Notes: generated by a model not told the origin, from the letters alone. 64,000 nucleotides of DNA from Semisulcospira habei (GCA_036245525.1 BTPG01000002.1:120466082-120530081); one strand, 5' to 3'. Shown: positions 1-12,199, counted from the first letter of the stretch. Numbers and translations: made by a program.

Positions 1-78
<78 letters not shown>
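1..78 (+). repeat. AATC tetranucleotide array
   Basis: About 19 perfect units at the window edge, so the true length is unknown. Confidence 0.95.
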
Positions 79-79
<1 letters not shown>

Positions 80-130
80 CATTCAGTCAAGCAACCAAGG
101 CAATCACTGAATCAGTCGTAACCAAATTCA

Positions 131-180
131 AGACGCCAAGCTAATCAGGTTCTTTCCTTAAACTATCATGCTCGGTCTTC
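131..180. mobile_element. Family A right-arm fragment
   Basis: GACGCCAAGCTAATCAGGTT and AACTATCATGCTCGGTC match the right arm of family A, lacking the left arm and termini. Confidence 0.5.
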
Positions 181-241
181 ACTATCTAAGTGGTAGCTTA
201 TTTCCACCACGCTACACAACCTCATCTAAACAGATGTAGTA

Positions 242-434
242 GTCAACTCATTCAGCCCCGACACATCGCTGCAAGACATGGATCGAGCATGATAGTTCAA
301 GATAGGCGCCAAGCCGTCTGGCACCACCATTGAACTCACTTATGCTCGGTCTGTCTCTAGAAGTGTAATTCAGTCCTTCAGAAGGCAACTTCAAAAATTA
401 TGTGGTGATTTCCGTCCTAGGGTAGAATGTGTTA
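242..434. mobile_element. Family A MITE, degraded
   Basis: It begins CAACTCATTCAGCCCCGAC and ends AGAATGTGTTAA. The left stem is deleted between GATAGTTCAAGA and the GGCGCC centre. Confidence 0.6.
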
Positions 435-602
435 ATGAAACGCTTGTGCATTCTGAAATAAGACGCAATACTTCTTTTTGCGTGCAGCAGGCAACATGCA
501 GAGTTACTCGGTGACTGTTGAATGTTTATAGTATTACTGAACATGCCACATTTACAAAGAGGTTATACATACCAAGGGAAATCACTCAACTCGGGATAAA
601 CA

Positions 603-605
603 CGT

Positions 606-672
<67 letters not shown>
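603..672 (+). repeat. CA microsatellite
   Basis: About 35 perfect CA units. Sequence around it (435-1240) shows nothing else I can support. Confidence 0.95.
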
Positions 673-674
<2 letters not shown>

Positions 675-1387
675 TCAGATTCCCCATGTTTACTAGGTCC
701 CACTCTTATTTATATAACTCACCCCTGAGGCAGGGGTAAAGGGATCTAACTTGTTTGTATACGTATTAGTCCAGCATTGAGTTTTTTCCCTTGATATGTA
801 TACTGCATCATTCTGTCCGCAAAGCGTGTTTCAGAGGTTTCTGCGGTAAGGTTGTCAAATAATGTTAAACAAGAAGAGGATTTCATCCCAAAGTCTACAG
901 TATTGTTTGAAGCTCGCATGCGTTTATCTTTTATGAACATTCAGGGTTGTTCATATTTTAAGCTTATTAAGTAATTGATCCTTTTCTCTGCTTTCTAAGC
1001 GGCCTGATCAACACACACGTCGGCGCACACAAAGACGGAAACACGGCGCTTCCCGCCATTAGTACGCTCTGTGGGCTCGTGTAGCGACAGGAATCCATCT
1101 CCTTCTACTCTAACCCACCCCGGCTCTGATCCGCACACGGCTGGCACACAGAAATAAAGACGGACACACGGCGATTCCAGCCATTCGGGCGTAAGCGGCT
1201 CCGTGGCCGTCTGGCGTAGCATAGCTATTCTGAACTACTGAGAAAAATAATAGCACGAGCAGCGAAATGACGTCACTTCAAGCTTCACGTCATGGCATCA
1301 TGGACCTCACCGAGCACGCGCCACAAACGCTACGCCCCTTAGCAATTGTTGTTGGGTGCCACAAGCTTTCCTGTCCCTTGGGCAATT

Positions 1388-1486
1388 ATGGCGGACGATA
1401 GCGCGCGGGATTCGACTGAATGCGTTGCAAATTCTACAAGCCTACATTTATGCCAGAATACAAATATATGTCAAAAACGGCTCTAG
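1388..1486 (+). other. Short ORF with good start context, uncertain
   Basis: ATTATGGCGGACGATAGC opens a 32-codon frame beginning MADDSARDSTEC in a locally CG-rich stretch. It could be the start of an exon or chance. Nothing supports a downstream exon. Confidence 0.15.
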
Positions 1487-1863
1487 ATCGAGGCAAAGCA
1501 AGTTTGCGTCAAGTTTCATTGATGCTATTCGTATTTATCACACAACTGGCAGTGATTCCGTTCAAGTTGCATCCGTGTTGACCGGTCGCAGATCTACAAG
1601 AACGCGGCGCCGATCCACACAAACTGTACGTGGAAAATGAGCATCAGCAAGCACAGGTCACAGAAGCTGTCAGTGCCTGCAGAGCCGGGTAGGTGTTTTT
1701 GTTATTGGTGTTGCTTAAAAAAAAATAGCACACTTATCCGAGCCATTTTAGTCCATCTAGTTTCATCGTAGCAGGATGGCAGTTCTGCTCAGCGCTAGTC
1801 TATTGCTGACTGTGTTCAGTGTCAGGCTGAGCTGATTACTTTCACTCACAAATAGAATCGATG

Positions 1864-1868
1864 TGTGT

Positions 1869-1944
<76 letters not shown>
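1864..1944 (+). repeat. TG microsatellite
   Basis: About 40 units with one early interruption, followed by a short GA-rich patch. Confidence 0.95.
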
Positions 1945-1947
<3 letters not shown>

Positions 1948-1994
1948 AAAGAGAGAGGAGAGAGGGGGAGAGAGATTATTAATAAATAACCATG

Positions 1995-2199
1995 CAAGTA
2001 TGATTTGTATTTCAGGTTCAATGGTCACTGTTCTCATGTCATTGGGCTTCAGAAATCTCTTCAGTATTTCAAAGCAGCTAAACTGTTTGACCCATGTGCC
2101 TAATCGACTGAGCTGCAGGGGCATGCCACAAGCCTGGTGAGCAGCAATATCAAAAGGCACCAAGAACGCATCTGTCTCCGGGTGTGCTAGCCAGGCCAT
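1995..2199 (-). other. Possible relic coding segment
   Basis: A minus frame reading MAWLAHPETDAFLVPFDIAA and GMPLQLSRLGTWVKQFSC has protein-like composition but runs into a TG array at 1944. It may be a transposase or gene relic; I cannot name it. Confidence 0.2.
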
Positions 2200-2510
2200 C
2201 GGAGAAGCGGACGAAAAGGCCTATAACATGCCACATCAACACAAGCAAGAAGTAAGCATTACCTAAAATAAAATCAAAACTATTATCAACTGGTAAATTA
2301 TATTTTATTCTGGAATATGAGTGGTTCACATGCCAAAACACAACACACAGAGAAATAATGGTTCAGGTCATAAATGGCTGATTCACAGTGACACAATTTG
2401 ATAGCACAGGAATACTAGATTCAAAACTCATTTTCATTTTATTATGAAGTCTTCAAAATTTCTCAATCAGCAAAGAGTGAGAAACAGTCTATGGTGTGGC
2501 TGTACTACAG

Positions 2511-2728
2511 CTGCATTAACATATGTTTGGTTTTTGGCTGTTTTGTCATTTGTGTTGCCAAATGGTCAATCTTTTAAGCACAAGTATAGTGAAAAAGGGC
2601 AGACTTTCAGCACCTACAGTGCAGGTGCTGAAAGTCTGCCCTTTCTCACTGTACTTGTGCATAAAAGATTGACCATTTGGCAACAAAAATGACAAAAAAG
2701 CCAAAACCCAAACATATGTTAATGCAGC
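2511..2728. mobile_element. 218-bp near-perfect palindrome (family I)
   Basis: Starts CTGCATTAACATATGTTTGG and ends CAAACATATGTTAATGCAG. The arms pair through to the centre CACCTACAGTGCAGGTG. Only one copy was seen. Confidence 0.7.
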
Positions 2729-4950
2729 GTAGAACTGGAACAGGTTGTTTAGTTGTCTCTCCTTTTTTCTCTGAAAGTCCACTCCAAATACTTCTTCTTC
2801 TTCTGGTTGCGCCTGCACACCTTTAGGTCTTTGCGGCCTTGAGATGCATTCAGATTTTCAAATTCTTGATCTTATCTCCTCCTCCAGCAGGTCTATCTTT
2901 ATCTTCTAGCTTGCTATTTCAGAATTTGCACTCTGCAGCGATGGCCAGGTAGTCTAATGGTGAAATCCTTAAAAGAGAAAAAAATAAATAAATAAACAGT
3001 ATATGTTTATGATTAACTTAAAACGTCAAACGTATTCTAAAGCTGCACTCAAGATTTGTCCACAGACCAGGAGACTGAAAAGAGAGCCAATGCCAGGGAA
3101 TCAACAGGGTCGCTGACATGTGTGTCACAACGAGGTCCCCAGTTGATCACCTACAAGAACTGGATCGCCTTTGCTTGACCAGTTAGTGTCCAAATCCTGA
3201 GAAACGTGAGGAAAGAACAGAGAACTGACCAGTTCTAATCACTGGGTAGAGGGAAAAAACAAACAAAAAACCCCAAGAAACTAGCAACATGAAACTTCCA
3301 CACAGATCTAAATAGAAAAGCAAACGTTTCTGACAAATGTCTTGACAGAATCTTTTCACACACTTTTTTTCTCAGCTGAAGCCACATTTTATGTAAACGA
3401 CATGAGGACACTGCCAAGAGTAAATATTTAGAAGTACTTCCTGACAGACACCTGCACAAGCGCAGCATTGTGGTTAATCCACAGTTTCTATTTCTAGGAA
3501 CAACTCAAAGTGTGCGACAGTGGCCAGACAGGCATAATCAAAGTCAAATGCCCACCCGCATCCAGAAATTACACCATACTCGAGGCATGTCAGTTACCAG
3601 GATTTTGTGTGAAAATCATATTCCAACCACACGCAGGTGCAAGGCCAGCTAAATATCACAGGTTATTGTTTTTACCCAAAGGGATGTAAATGTATCGCAA
3701 ATCACACCAGACATTCCATTCATGGCATCACTGTTTCACAGTGTCAGCTTTCTACAAAGAACAATGAAAGTCTGACTTGGAAAGTGAAATGTCATCACAG
3801 AGTGTAAGCGAAAGGTTAGGTATGCACCTCTGCTTTTATTGTCAGCATATATACAAAGTCACAAAGATATACTTGCATCATTGTTCCGCTACAGTGTCAG
3901 GTGTATGTTGCAAGACTTGATCTTCCTGCGAAGACTTTACAGCCGGAATCTGTACTGCCCCCTTTGTGAGCAGTCTGGATTTGTAGGCAGGTGACTCGTC
4001 TGCTGGAATGGGAAGGGGTGCAACTCACTGGGTTCGCCATCCCACAAATGCTGAGAAGAAAAACGTTGCATGAATATATGCTCATCATAAATAGATCTGA
4101 TGAAATGTGTTACTGTAGAAGTGATGTGTCGATTTGTGCTTGTCGTGATTTGTTACAATGAGTGAGACAGTGCAAACTGAAGAAACGTAAGGGCTTTTAT
4201 GGTTATGGTTATGTTATAACCTTTGGTTATGGTGTTTCTGGAGAGTTAATTCCATATTTAAGATCACACACACACACACATTCATCCCAAGTGTGCAGCT
4301 CAGCGGTACTGCCTGATAGCGAGTGCTTGCACATTATTGTAGGCCCACAGTACGCTCCGGCCGTGATAGACTCGATCGCTGAATTATGTACCACTTCCGC
4401 AAGTGAATTGTAACCATTTTCAGTACAATTTAGAAAAAATGACACTTACCGCATACAAACAGCTCTGCGTTTGCTCTTGTCCTCTAGGGGGGTAGTATCC
4501 CGATGTTGAGATGCCGCGGATCAGTGTGCGGCCTACAGCAAGTTTAGTTTTTATTCAGCCCATTGCGTTGGTTTCGGGAGGGGGAAAAAAAGCCAGAAGC
4601 TTTTCGTTGATGGTTTCAGGGTAGCTTTCGTCCCGATTGCAGGTACCCCAATGGCAATGCCTAACCATTTCAGTGAAATGTATACGCACAAACAGTATCG
4701 CGCTTCGCCATTTCCTTGCTTAGTTACGGGAAAGCTTGTGGCACCCAGCAACAGAGCCGCTGCGGCAATTTTTTTTTTCTTTTTTTTTTTCTATTTTCTG
4801 ACTGGCTGAAAATGCGCGCACCGGTGAGGTCTATTAGTCCCACGACGCTGTGTTCATAGTGACGACTCGATGTTATACGTCACTCATCGCAGTACTAACA
4901 CCTGACGTATCAGAGAATCAACTTTGCAATTTTCTGGCTGATTTTCACGC
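2729..4950. other. No gene recognised
   Basis: Apparently unique AT-rich DNA. Small open frames lack family similarity, splice context or codon structure I could defend. A short CA tract is at 4264-4280. Confidence 0.5.
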
Positions 4951-5057
4951 CAGATTTGACCTAATCTCACCCCAGGGCCGGGACAAACAACAGGCTTATG
5001 CAAACACTGTAAAGTTATGTTAGTTATGTTAAATGACTCCTAAAAAGTGGTGCAGAA

Positions 5058-5460
5058 CGTTCTTTGATTTTCACCCCCACCCGGGTCTGCCCTGGGGGAC
5101 TTGGGTGGGGTTAGGTATTTTTTAGTTCCCAGGGTCACCCTGGTCAGCCCCACAGGGTGGGTTTTCCTCTCTATTCTGGGGCATGTGTTTCTGTCTACCC
5201 TTGGTCCATTCACCTGTATTTTCCTATTTTAAACTCTCCCTACTGTCTGCACTGCCTGTAGCTCTTGATATTGGATGTGTGTTGCTAAATGGTCTTAGCT
5301 TTATTTAGGCCCCATATCGTAGGTTTATTTAACGTATTGGACCGGCTGGCGACATACATTCAATATTTTGTTTATTTTTTTTCACAAGCAGTGCAGGCAC
5401 GTCCTGAGAAAGCCTTGTTGCTGTCGGGACGTTAAGCAATGTACAATCCAATCTCTGATT
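5058..5460 (+). mobile_element. LINE-type 3' tail repeat, copy 1
   Basis: The segment contains GGGTCTGCCCTGGGGGACTT, TTGGATGTGTGTTGCTAAAT and the end GTTGCTGTCGGGACGTTAAG, and matches 47530-48250 in order. No ORF is present. This resembles the non-coding 3' end of a retroelement; the parent is unknown. Confidence 0.5.
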
Positions 5461-5501
5461 TTCACACCTAGGGCATACTGGTCACAATTGCCCTAATCGT
5501 A

Positions 5502-5928
5502 CCCGACAGCCGAGACAAACTGTAGGCTTATGTAAATACCGTAAACGAAAAATCATGCGATTATTAATGAGAAGATTGGGGTTGTTTTTCATAAAAAAAG
5601 ATTCAATTGTTTTAAGATTAACCCATATAATTCGTGAAATTAATCCCAAGAACGTGAAAATATATTTTTTAAAAAAATATTTAATTATCACTCCAAACAT
5701 TATAGAGGTACAATAGCCCGACAGCCGAGACAAACTGTAGGCGTATGTAAATACCGTATACGAAAAATCATGCGATTATTAATGAGAAGATTGGGATTTT
5801 TTCATTAAAAAGATTCAATTGTTTTAAGATTAACCCATATAACTCGTGAAATTAATCCCAAGAACGTGAAAATATATTTTTTTCAAAAAATATTTAATTA
5901 TCACTCAAAAGGTTCTAGAGGTACAATG
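5502..5928 (+). repeat. Tandem duplication, two units of about 215 bp
   Basis: Both units (5502-5716 and 5717-5928) begin CCCGACAGCCGAGACAAAC and contain AAAAATCATGCGATTATTAA. They differ at scattered sites. No gene. Confidence 0.8.
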
Positions 5929-6116
5929 CTGGTTAACGAACTCATTCAATATCTCCCTTTTTATCTAACTATAGCAAAAATAAGAAAAATTACGGACTCC
6001 AGTGTGGATCAACCGGTTTTTGTGAAATGGCCATTTTCTCGCCAATGAGCATCTTAATAAAAAAATAAAAAAAATCGAAGAAAAGGTCCGGAGATAATTC
6101 TTTTAGGGACAATATA

Positions 6117-6423
<307 letters not shown>

Positions 6424-6719
6424 CGCTTGGCGCTTGGCGCTTGGCGCCAAAAAGACGTTCTCTATAAAGGTTTGCGTAGATAGACGTGCCATCATTTTTC
6501 AGTATCGTGTTACTTCTTTGCAAGAATTTCTGCGCCGCACGCCAAAAACATCATGTGCATGCTCCGGAATGCGCTCCGACCCAGCCCCATTTCAAAGTCT
6601 ACCGTATTTTTATAAATACGGTAGAAAAAAAGCTTTTTTTTCTTTGTTGCAAGTAAACTGTTTTGTTTTGTAGATCGTTGTAAGCGTTTTTGTGCTTGCT
6701 TGTCCTTCCAAAATGTGTT

Positions 6720-6815
6720 TCTTGGAACTATAGAAATATTAATAAATTGTGTTTTTACTGTTTTTCTGAGCGTGTTTCTTTCTCCGTTGGATTCTTCTCT
6801 TTTTTAGAACTGCAT
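6720..6815 (+). repeat. Repeat family F, copy 1
   Basis: AATATTAATAAATTGTG then TGAGCGTGTTTCTTTCTCCG, shared with 29640-29730 and inverted at 32885-32985. Confidence 0.5.
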
Positions 6816-6850
6816 TATCAGCTGTTTTTTATAGTCAGCCTTTTGAATTC

Positions 6851-6987
6851 CCCAGTACACAAAAGGCTATCGGGCCGAAGTCGGCCGCACTGGGACCGCG
6901 AACTGTCGTGCACGCGCCCACTACGCGAACTGTCGTGCACGCGCCCACTACGGCCGACTTCGGCCCGATAGCCTTTTCCGTACTGGG
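6851..6987. mobile_element. Family B palindromic element at the 3' end of FamG1
   Basis: Termini CCCAGTAC/GTACTGGG and arms GGCTATCGGGCCGAAGTCGG/CCGACTTCGGCCCGATAGCC. The centre holds a direct duplication of GCGAACTGTCGTGCACGCGC, a unit of about 27 bp. Confidence 0.75.
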
Positions 6988-7015
6988 TCGTCTGGTCTTT
7001 GCATCGCCGCGCATT

Positions 7016-7772
7016 TTACTCACGTAGCGGCCACCAGTTTAGTCTCTGGGTGTAGACTGACCTGCGGTTTACCACACCAGCAATGTGTCTCGGGATGTCC
7101 AGAAGCCCTGTACAATCCAGGAAATCACTTATGCCCTCCGCGCCCCTGTCCGTCAGCCCAAACTCTTGCGTCACGCTGTGCACCGTCAGGGACGTCACAA
7201 AGTAGGTCAAGGAATCGCCTCCCTTGAAACCTTGCAAACCGGAAATGGCGTAACGACCCTGACAATAACGGTACACAGCTCGCCACAAACTGCAGGAGGT
7301 GAGGGTGGGGGTATGGCTGAAGTCCAGGATGGTTGCCCCCACTCAGTGGACAAAAGTCTTGAATTTTTGCTTTCGTTCTCTCCTGTATGACTACACGCGT
7401 CCCTTCCCCCATACCCCGTGAGCCACCTCCACAGCTTGTGCTGACCTCGTCAATCTCAAAATAGTACGTCGTAAACACTTTCACTCGCAGATCTGGGTTT
7501 TCCTCCAGAACCGTTCTGGCCAACCGCAGCTTCTGTACATCCGCGTGGCACTCTGTCAGCGACAGCGATTGGTCGTTTTCCCGAAGGGCTTTGACGATGA
7601 TTTTCCTGGATTCCTTGTGTCTGTAGATGATTCTGTCTTTGAAGTAGTGCCAGCGCTCATCCCTGCCGCACACCTTGCTGACAAAGGAGCAGAAGGAGCC
7701 GCTCAAGCTGACGTCATCTGTGCCGTTTGTGATGGGGAACATTTGGCAGTTGCCCACATAGCCGCTCGCCAT
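7016..7772 (-). pseudogene. FamG1: frameshifted, 3'-truncated paralogue of FamG2/FamG3
   Basis: ATG at 7772 (AAAAATGGCG) opens a frame whose product aligns with the family body: SGSFCSFVSKV, then a Cys/Leu-rich helix-like stretch, then VFTTYYFEID and RVVIQERTKAKIQD. Near 7335-7344 (a C5 run on the plus strand) the family similarity moves to another minus-strand frame, which continues with LTYFVTSLTVHS and FGLTDRGAEG to a stop at 7016. The second part is as well conserved as the first, so the break is recent or a sequencing indel. No PTAP/PPxY tail is present: the frame stops 29 bp before a family B element (6851-6987). I saw no convincing acceptor or promoter upstream. It may be a pseudogene, or an intact short gene if the indel is an error. 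Confidence 0.65.
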
Positions 7773-7995
7773 TTTTACTCCTCCGATTATTTGTTTCAAA
7801 TTTCAAATGCAACTCATTCAATGTTTCGTTAAAACATGTCTGTCTTTTTCGTCTTCTTCTTCAGCGTTCGACGCTGCCGTGAGTGAGTTCAAGTCCTTTT
7901 GTTGTCATCTCCTGGGCCGTCAGGTCGAGATCTGTGGTTACAGGCAAAGGCTGAAATAAGAATGATATCAAACAAAAATGATTTGAAATTCACTT

Positions 7996-8167
<172 letters not shown>

Positions 8168-8184
8168 GCTGACACGAAAATGGT

Positions 8185-8264
8185 TTGTAATTCACTTTAC
8201 CTCGGTTTTGGTCTCATATGCCTATAGGCATATGAGACCAAAGCCGAGGTAAAGTGAATTTCAA
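8185..8264. mobile_element. Perfect 80-bp palindrome (family J) at the RTE fragment edge
   Basis: The arms TTCACTTTACCTCGG and CCGAGGTAAAGTGAA flank the centre CATATGCCTATAGGCATATG. One arm resembles 9146-9190 (CCGAGATAAGGTGGA), so the palindrome may be an inverted fold of the retroelement's own leader. Confidence 0.6.
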
Positions 8265-9043
8265 ATCACTTGTGTGTTCTCCCTATGCACAAACAGGGTC
8301 CCTCCTATGACTAAGTCATTTTCCTCGCAGAAATTGACCAGCCTCTCCCCGTTGTCGTTGATCACACCCGCTCCATGTCGTCCCATGGTCCTCTCTCTGT
8401 CTTCATTGTCGCGGCAGCCGACCTTAGCGTTGAAGTCACCAATCAGCATCAGCACGTCATGTCGAGGGATGTCTTCCAAAACAGCTTGGAGGGCGTCGTA
8501 GAATGCATCCTTATCCTCTTCTTCCGCGTCGTCTATCGGTGCGTAGCCCACAACAATAGACAGCTTTGCGTATTTGGAATTCATCCTGACGTACAGCAGG
8601 CGCTCGTTCACAGGTTTTCACTGTAGAACGGTCTTGGCCTTGCTCTTATTGATGATGACAGCAACTCCTTCTCGGTGTTCGTTTTCTGTTCTTCCAGACC
8701 AGATGATGACTTCTCCGGAGCTCAACCTCTGTTTGCCAGCACCAGTCCATCTTGCTTCTGTTTCTCCCATGAGGGTTAGTTTGTAGCGGTTTAGTTCACT
8801 TACTGCTTGCGCCAGCTTTCCAGTCTGGTAGAGCGTTCGCACATTCCAGCATCCAATTCTGATCCATCGTTTTGGCGTCAGGAGTTCCGCTATCGGGGTG
8901 GAGACGTCCTTGCGGCTTTGGTCCCCATCCGTCATAAGTCCAGTTTCCTGGTCTGCTTCGCTCCCAGCGCCGGTTGTCGCTTTTTCCCTTGTTGTCGTTT
9001 CCGTAGCAAGTTTCTTTTTACAGGGTGGAGTCGCTAGCCCCAC
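8265..9043 (-). mobile_element. RTE-like endonuclease fragment in two frames
   Basis: On the minus strand one frame (9043 to 8618) carries WIRIGCWNVRTLYQTGKL, ARWTGAGKQRLSSGEVIIWS and HREGVAVIINK. After a frameshift near 8615 a second frame (8611 to 8261) carries SIVVGYAPIDDAEEE, VLMLIGDFNAKVG and NDLVIGGTLFVHREN. These are APE endonuclease blocks of the RTE type often annotated as craniofacial development protein 2. The domain stops abruptly before its catalytic His region, at the edge of a perfect palindrome (8185-8264). A motif related to that palindrome recurs upstream at 9146-9190. No RT follows. Confidence 0.75.
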
Positions 9044-9230
9044 GCCTAACCCTCCTCCTTTATCCTGACTTGGGACAGGCAGTTAAGCCCCCAAAGGGGC
9101 CTCCCTGGTGGAGTTTGTGTGTCTACCTGTAGGCATAAAAACCCCATAGATAAGACACCGAAACCGAGATAAGGTGGATTTCCAATCATGTTTATGTCAG
9201 TCTTCGACTGTGGTTGTAGTTCCCCATAGC

Positions 9231-9447
9231 TTAACCCCTTCACTGCCGATAAAATATGAACGCCACCCAACTGCAAGAGGTATAGATCTTCACAGTGAGC
9301 CCCCGCAGCTGCGGGGGCTCATGAAGATCTATTCCTCTTGCTGAAAATATTTTATGTGCATGGTACTTTGACGAATGGGTCTTTTTGACGTTGAATTTGC
9401 ATTGATTTCCAAAACACAATCTGCGTCAGTTGCCAATGAAGGGGTTA
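9231..9447. mobile_element. Family C MITE, full length
   Basis: The left end is TTAACCCCTTCACTGCC and the right end GAAGGGGTTAC. Internal hairpin arms AGATCTTCA/TGAAGATCT differ from the consensus in both arms. Confidence 0.8.
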
Positions 9448-9599
9448 CAGTAGATGCTTGCATTGCTGACTGAACGTGAAGTGACTCAGCGTAAGCTAAG
9501 TTATTCTTGTCGCTCCAACTGTAAACATGATAAAAGACAAGATAGAGAGAGTGATAACAAAACTAGTTCATAGCGCAGCTAAGCGATCAATCATGATAA

Positions 9600-9968
9600 G
9601 AAAAGGGGAGACTGCCAGTGCTAATATTTTGTGAGGAAGATTACAAAGTAAAGTAGGTAAAAGCACTGTCAGGGGAGAGAAGTGTGCATGATCGACCAGT
9701 GATCATAGATCTACTGTGGTCAAAACACACACAAAAAAAAAAAAAAAAAAGAAAAAAAAAAGATAGGAAAGAGGGGGTGAGCTAAGAAAGTGACTTGAAG
9801 CAATGCATATGGAAGCCCCCCCCCCCCCCGACCCCCCATCCCCCCGAAGGGGGGCGTATCACATATCCCAGTGTTCAGCCCCTTGACACTTCTCTCCCCT
9901 GACAGTGCTTTTACCTACTTTACTTTGTAATCTTCCTAAAATATGAGCACTGGCAGTCTCCCCTTTTC
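9600..9968. mobile_element. Foldback element with long inverted arms (family M)
   Basis: About 85-bp arms: 9600-9685 (AAAAGGGGAGACTGCCAGTG to CAGGGGAGAGAAGTGT) are inverted at 9886-9968 (ACACTTCTCTCCCCTG to CACTGGCAGTCTCCCCTTTT). The middle holds an A-rich run and a C12 run. No ORF. Confidence 0.7.
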
Positions 9969-10360
9969 TTTTTATTTATTACTACAATATCGACAGCAAC
10001 TGTCACGGTCGAGTCACCTCCATCAGAAGTAAAAAAGCGGTACAGAAATAACCAACACTTTATTCCCAAGACTTTGCCATTTGTTCTAACTTATTTGACG
10101 ATTGTTGTTTTTTATTGTTGTTGTTGTTGACACTGACTGGTTGAATGTTTTTCTACTACAAGTAGCTGGAAGCCATTTAAAACACGAGACAAAAAAATGT
10201 TAGACGAGAATATTAAAGGTCGTATCATACTCAAGTCCAAAATTTAGTATCAAGTATCTAACGATGAATAGTCATTTTTGCCTCGACACACTCCGTGTAG
10301 CCTGAATGAAAGATGTATCTCGGAAGTCCGCTTACAAACAGAAGCGTGAAAGAATAGTGG

Positions 10361-10446
10361 CCTGACGGGCGATGCGTGGTGATATGCGAGGCAGCCTCTC
10401 GGCGCGCAGAGGCTGAGTCGCATATCACCACGCATCGCCCGTCAGG
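10361..10446. mobile_element. Single-copy perfect hairpin (family L)
   Basis: CCTGACGGGCGATGCGTGGT and ACCACGCATCGCCCGTCAGG enclose GATATGCGA/TCGCATATC and a 20-bp GC-rich centre. Confidence 0.65.
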
Positions 10447-10651
10447 GTCCCTATTTGAAAGCACGCTGAGTACAGATTATCAATGTTCCTTATATCATTC
10501 CTGTTTTTCATTTGAAATAGCCCGTACTCACAGCTGGACTTTATATTATATATGTACCTGATCGACCGTCACGCTTCACTGCCGCCCGGGCTTTGGTCAT
10601 CTTCAATACGTAAGGAAGTACAATAGTAATGTTGCAAGAGGTTTCATGAGC

Positions 10652-10777
<126 letters not shown>

Positions 10778-10938
10778 TGATAACAAAACTTGACGATGAC
10801 AACTGACGTGACAACGATGATGCTGTTGAGGAGAATGGCAACGACTGGCAACGATGATAGTGACGATGATGATGACATCTGACAACGTAAACAAACTAAA
10901 AGCTTTACACAACAGCGATCACAAAGGATTTATAATAC

Positions 10939-11030
10939 TTAACCCCTCGTCTGTCGGTAGCGGTTTTTGTTGCCATGATTTCTGTAGGAATCATCGCGAC
11001 TAAAACCGCTATCGACACGCAAAGGGGTAA
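10939..11030. mobile_element. Family D palindromic MITE
   Basis: TTAACCCCTCGTCTGTCGG and CGACACGCAAAGGGGTAA around GATTTCTGTAGGAATC. Confidence 0.75.
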
Positions 11031-11376
11031 TACAAACTTACCTCCTTTGCATTCGGTCGTCGACACACACGTAAACACAACAGCGATACCGTGACCGATC
11101 AAACACCGGATTATGCTGCACTCTACTAAAATAAACCTCGAACCTGGCCTGCTCGTACACACGTATTGCAACTGCTGATGAAATTGAAAGAATCGAGAGT
11201 TGCAGCACAGACCTTCTAAGAATACTTCACGTCTTCCCGAGGACTTGCCGCTCACAAGGATGATGACAGCAATCAGAAATGACTGTGAACACACCTGGAC
11301 ACTGCGACTAAGGAGCGTCACTGTACGGTAGTAGCACAGTCAGACGACACACAGTGGCAAGAGAATTTGACCGTGT

Positions 11377-11591
11377 TTAACTCATTCTACCCCAACACCG
11401 AAATTCTGAAATTTTTACCGTTGTCCTCTGCAGACTGCATTGCAGTGCAGGACACAGATCGACCATGATAGTTCAAGGGTGATGCCAGAATAGCTTGGCG
11501 CCCATAGGCGCCAAGCTATTCTGGCATCACCCTTGAACTATCATGGTCGATCCTTATCTTCCTGTGGTGTGTCTGGGGTAGAATGAGTTAA
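11377..11591. mobile_element. Family A MITE, full length (subfamily A1)
   Basis: The 215-bp element is flanked by TTAA on both sides, with termini CTCATTCTACCCC/GGGGTAGAATGAG. A hairpin of about 100 bp centred on GGCGCCCATAGGCGCC has A1 arms (GATAGTTC/GAACTATC, GAATAG/CTATTC). Confidence 0.85.
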
Positions 11592-11836
11592 GTCCATCGC
11601 AACCGGACTAGTGTGGAAAACTTTGTTTTGCGGGCCTCAGTACTGAATACTGAGACGCCAGTGGACACAGACTGCACTGCGTTTTTGAAATCGTAAATTT
11701 AGTATCAAAACATCCCCAGTCGTCAAAAGAACATGGATACAAAGCAGTTTCAGCAAGAGGCGCATGTGTAAATCATTTTAAATTCAACATTATTCACCCG
11801 TCAAAAGAACTTGGATGCGGCGCGAACTATAGGTCA

Positions 11837-11902
11837 GCAAGAAGTATAGATCCTCATTAGCCCCCGCAACTGCGGGAGCTCTTAAGGATCTATGCATCTT
11901 GC
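11837..11902. mobile_element. Family C hairpin
   Basis: GCAAGAAGTATAGATCC and GGATCTATGCATCTTGC around GCCCCCGCAACTGCGGGAGC. Confidence 0.65.
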
Positions 11903-12199
11903 AGTTGGGTGGAGCTCACCTTTTTTTCGACAGTAACAGGATTAACCTGCGTATATTTCTGTGGGCTGGCGATTGGGTGCCTGATAGGCGGGGACTGACA
12001 AGGGATCTAACTGTTTGTCTGTCCAGCGCTGAGTAAATCCCCTTGGTTTGTGTACAATTCTACCAGCGCTAGCCTCACCTATCTGAGCGTGAGGATTAAC
12101 ACTGTATAAGTAGGTAAATAAGTAGGTAGCATTCTAAAGTGTAGTCGCCTCTATGCGAAGGACCGCTAACAGTAACAAGTCGGTGAACCAGAGTGGCTG

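Noticed and set aside
10905..11321. 138-codon minus ORF as a membrane protein
   Set aside because: Part of it is a family D MITE read through, and the rest has no recognisable domain or splice context.
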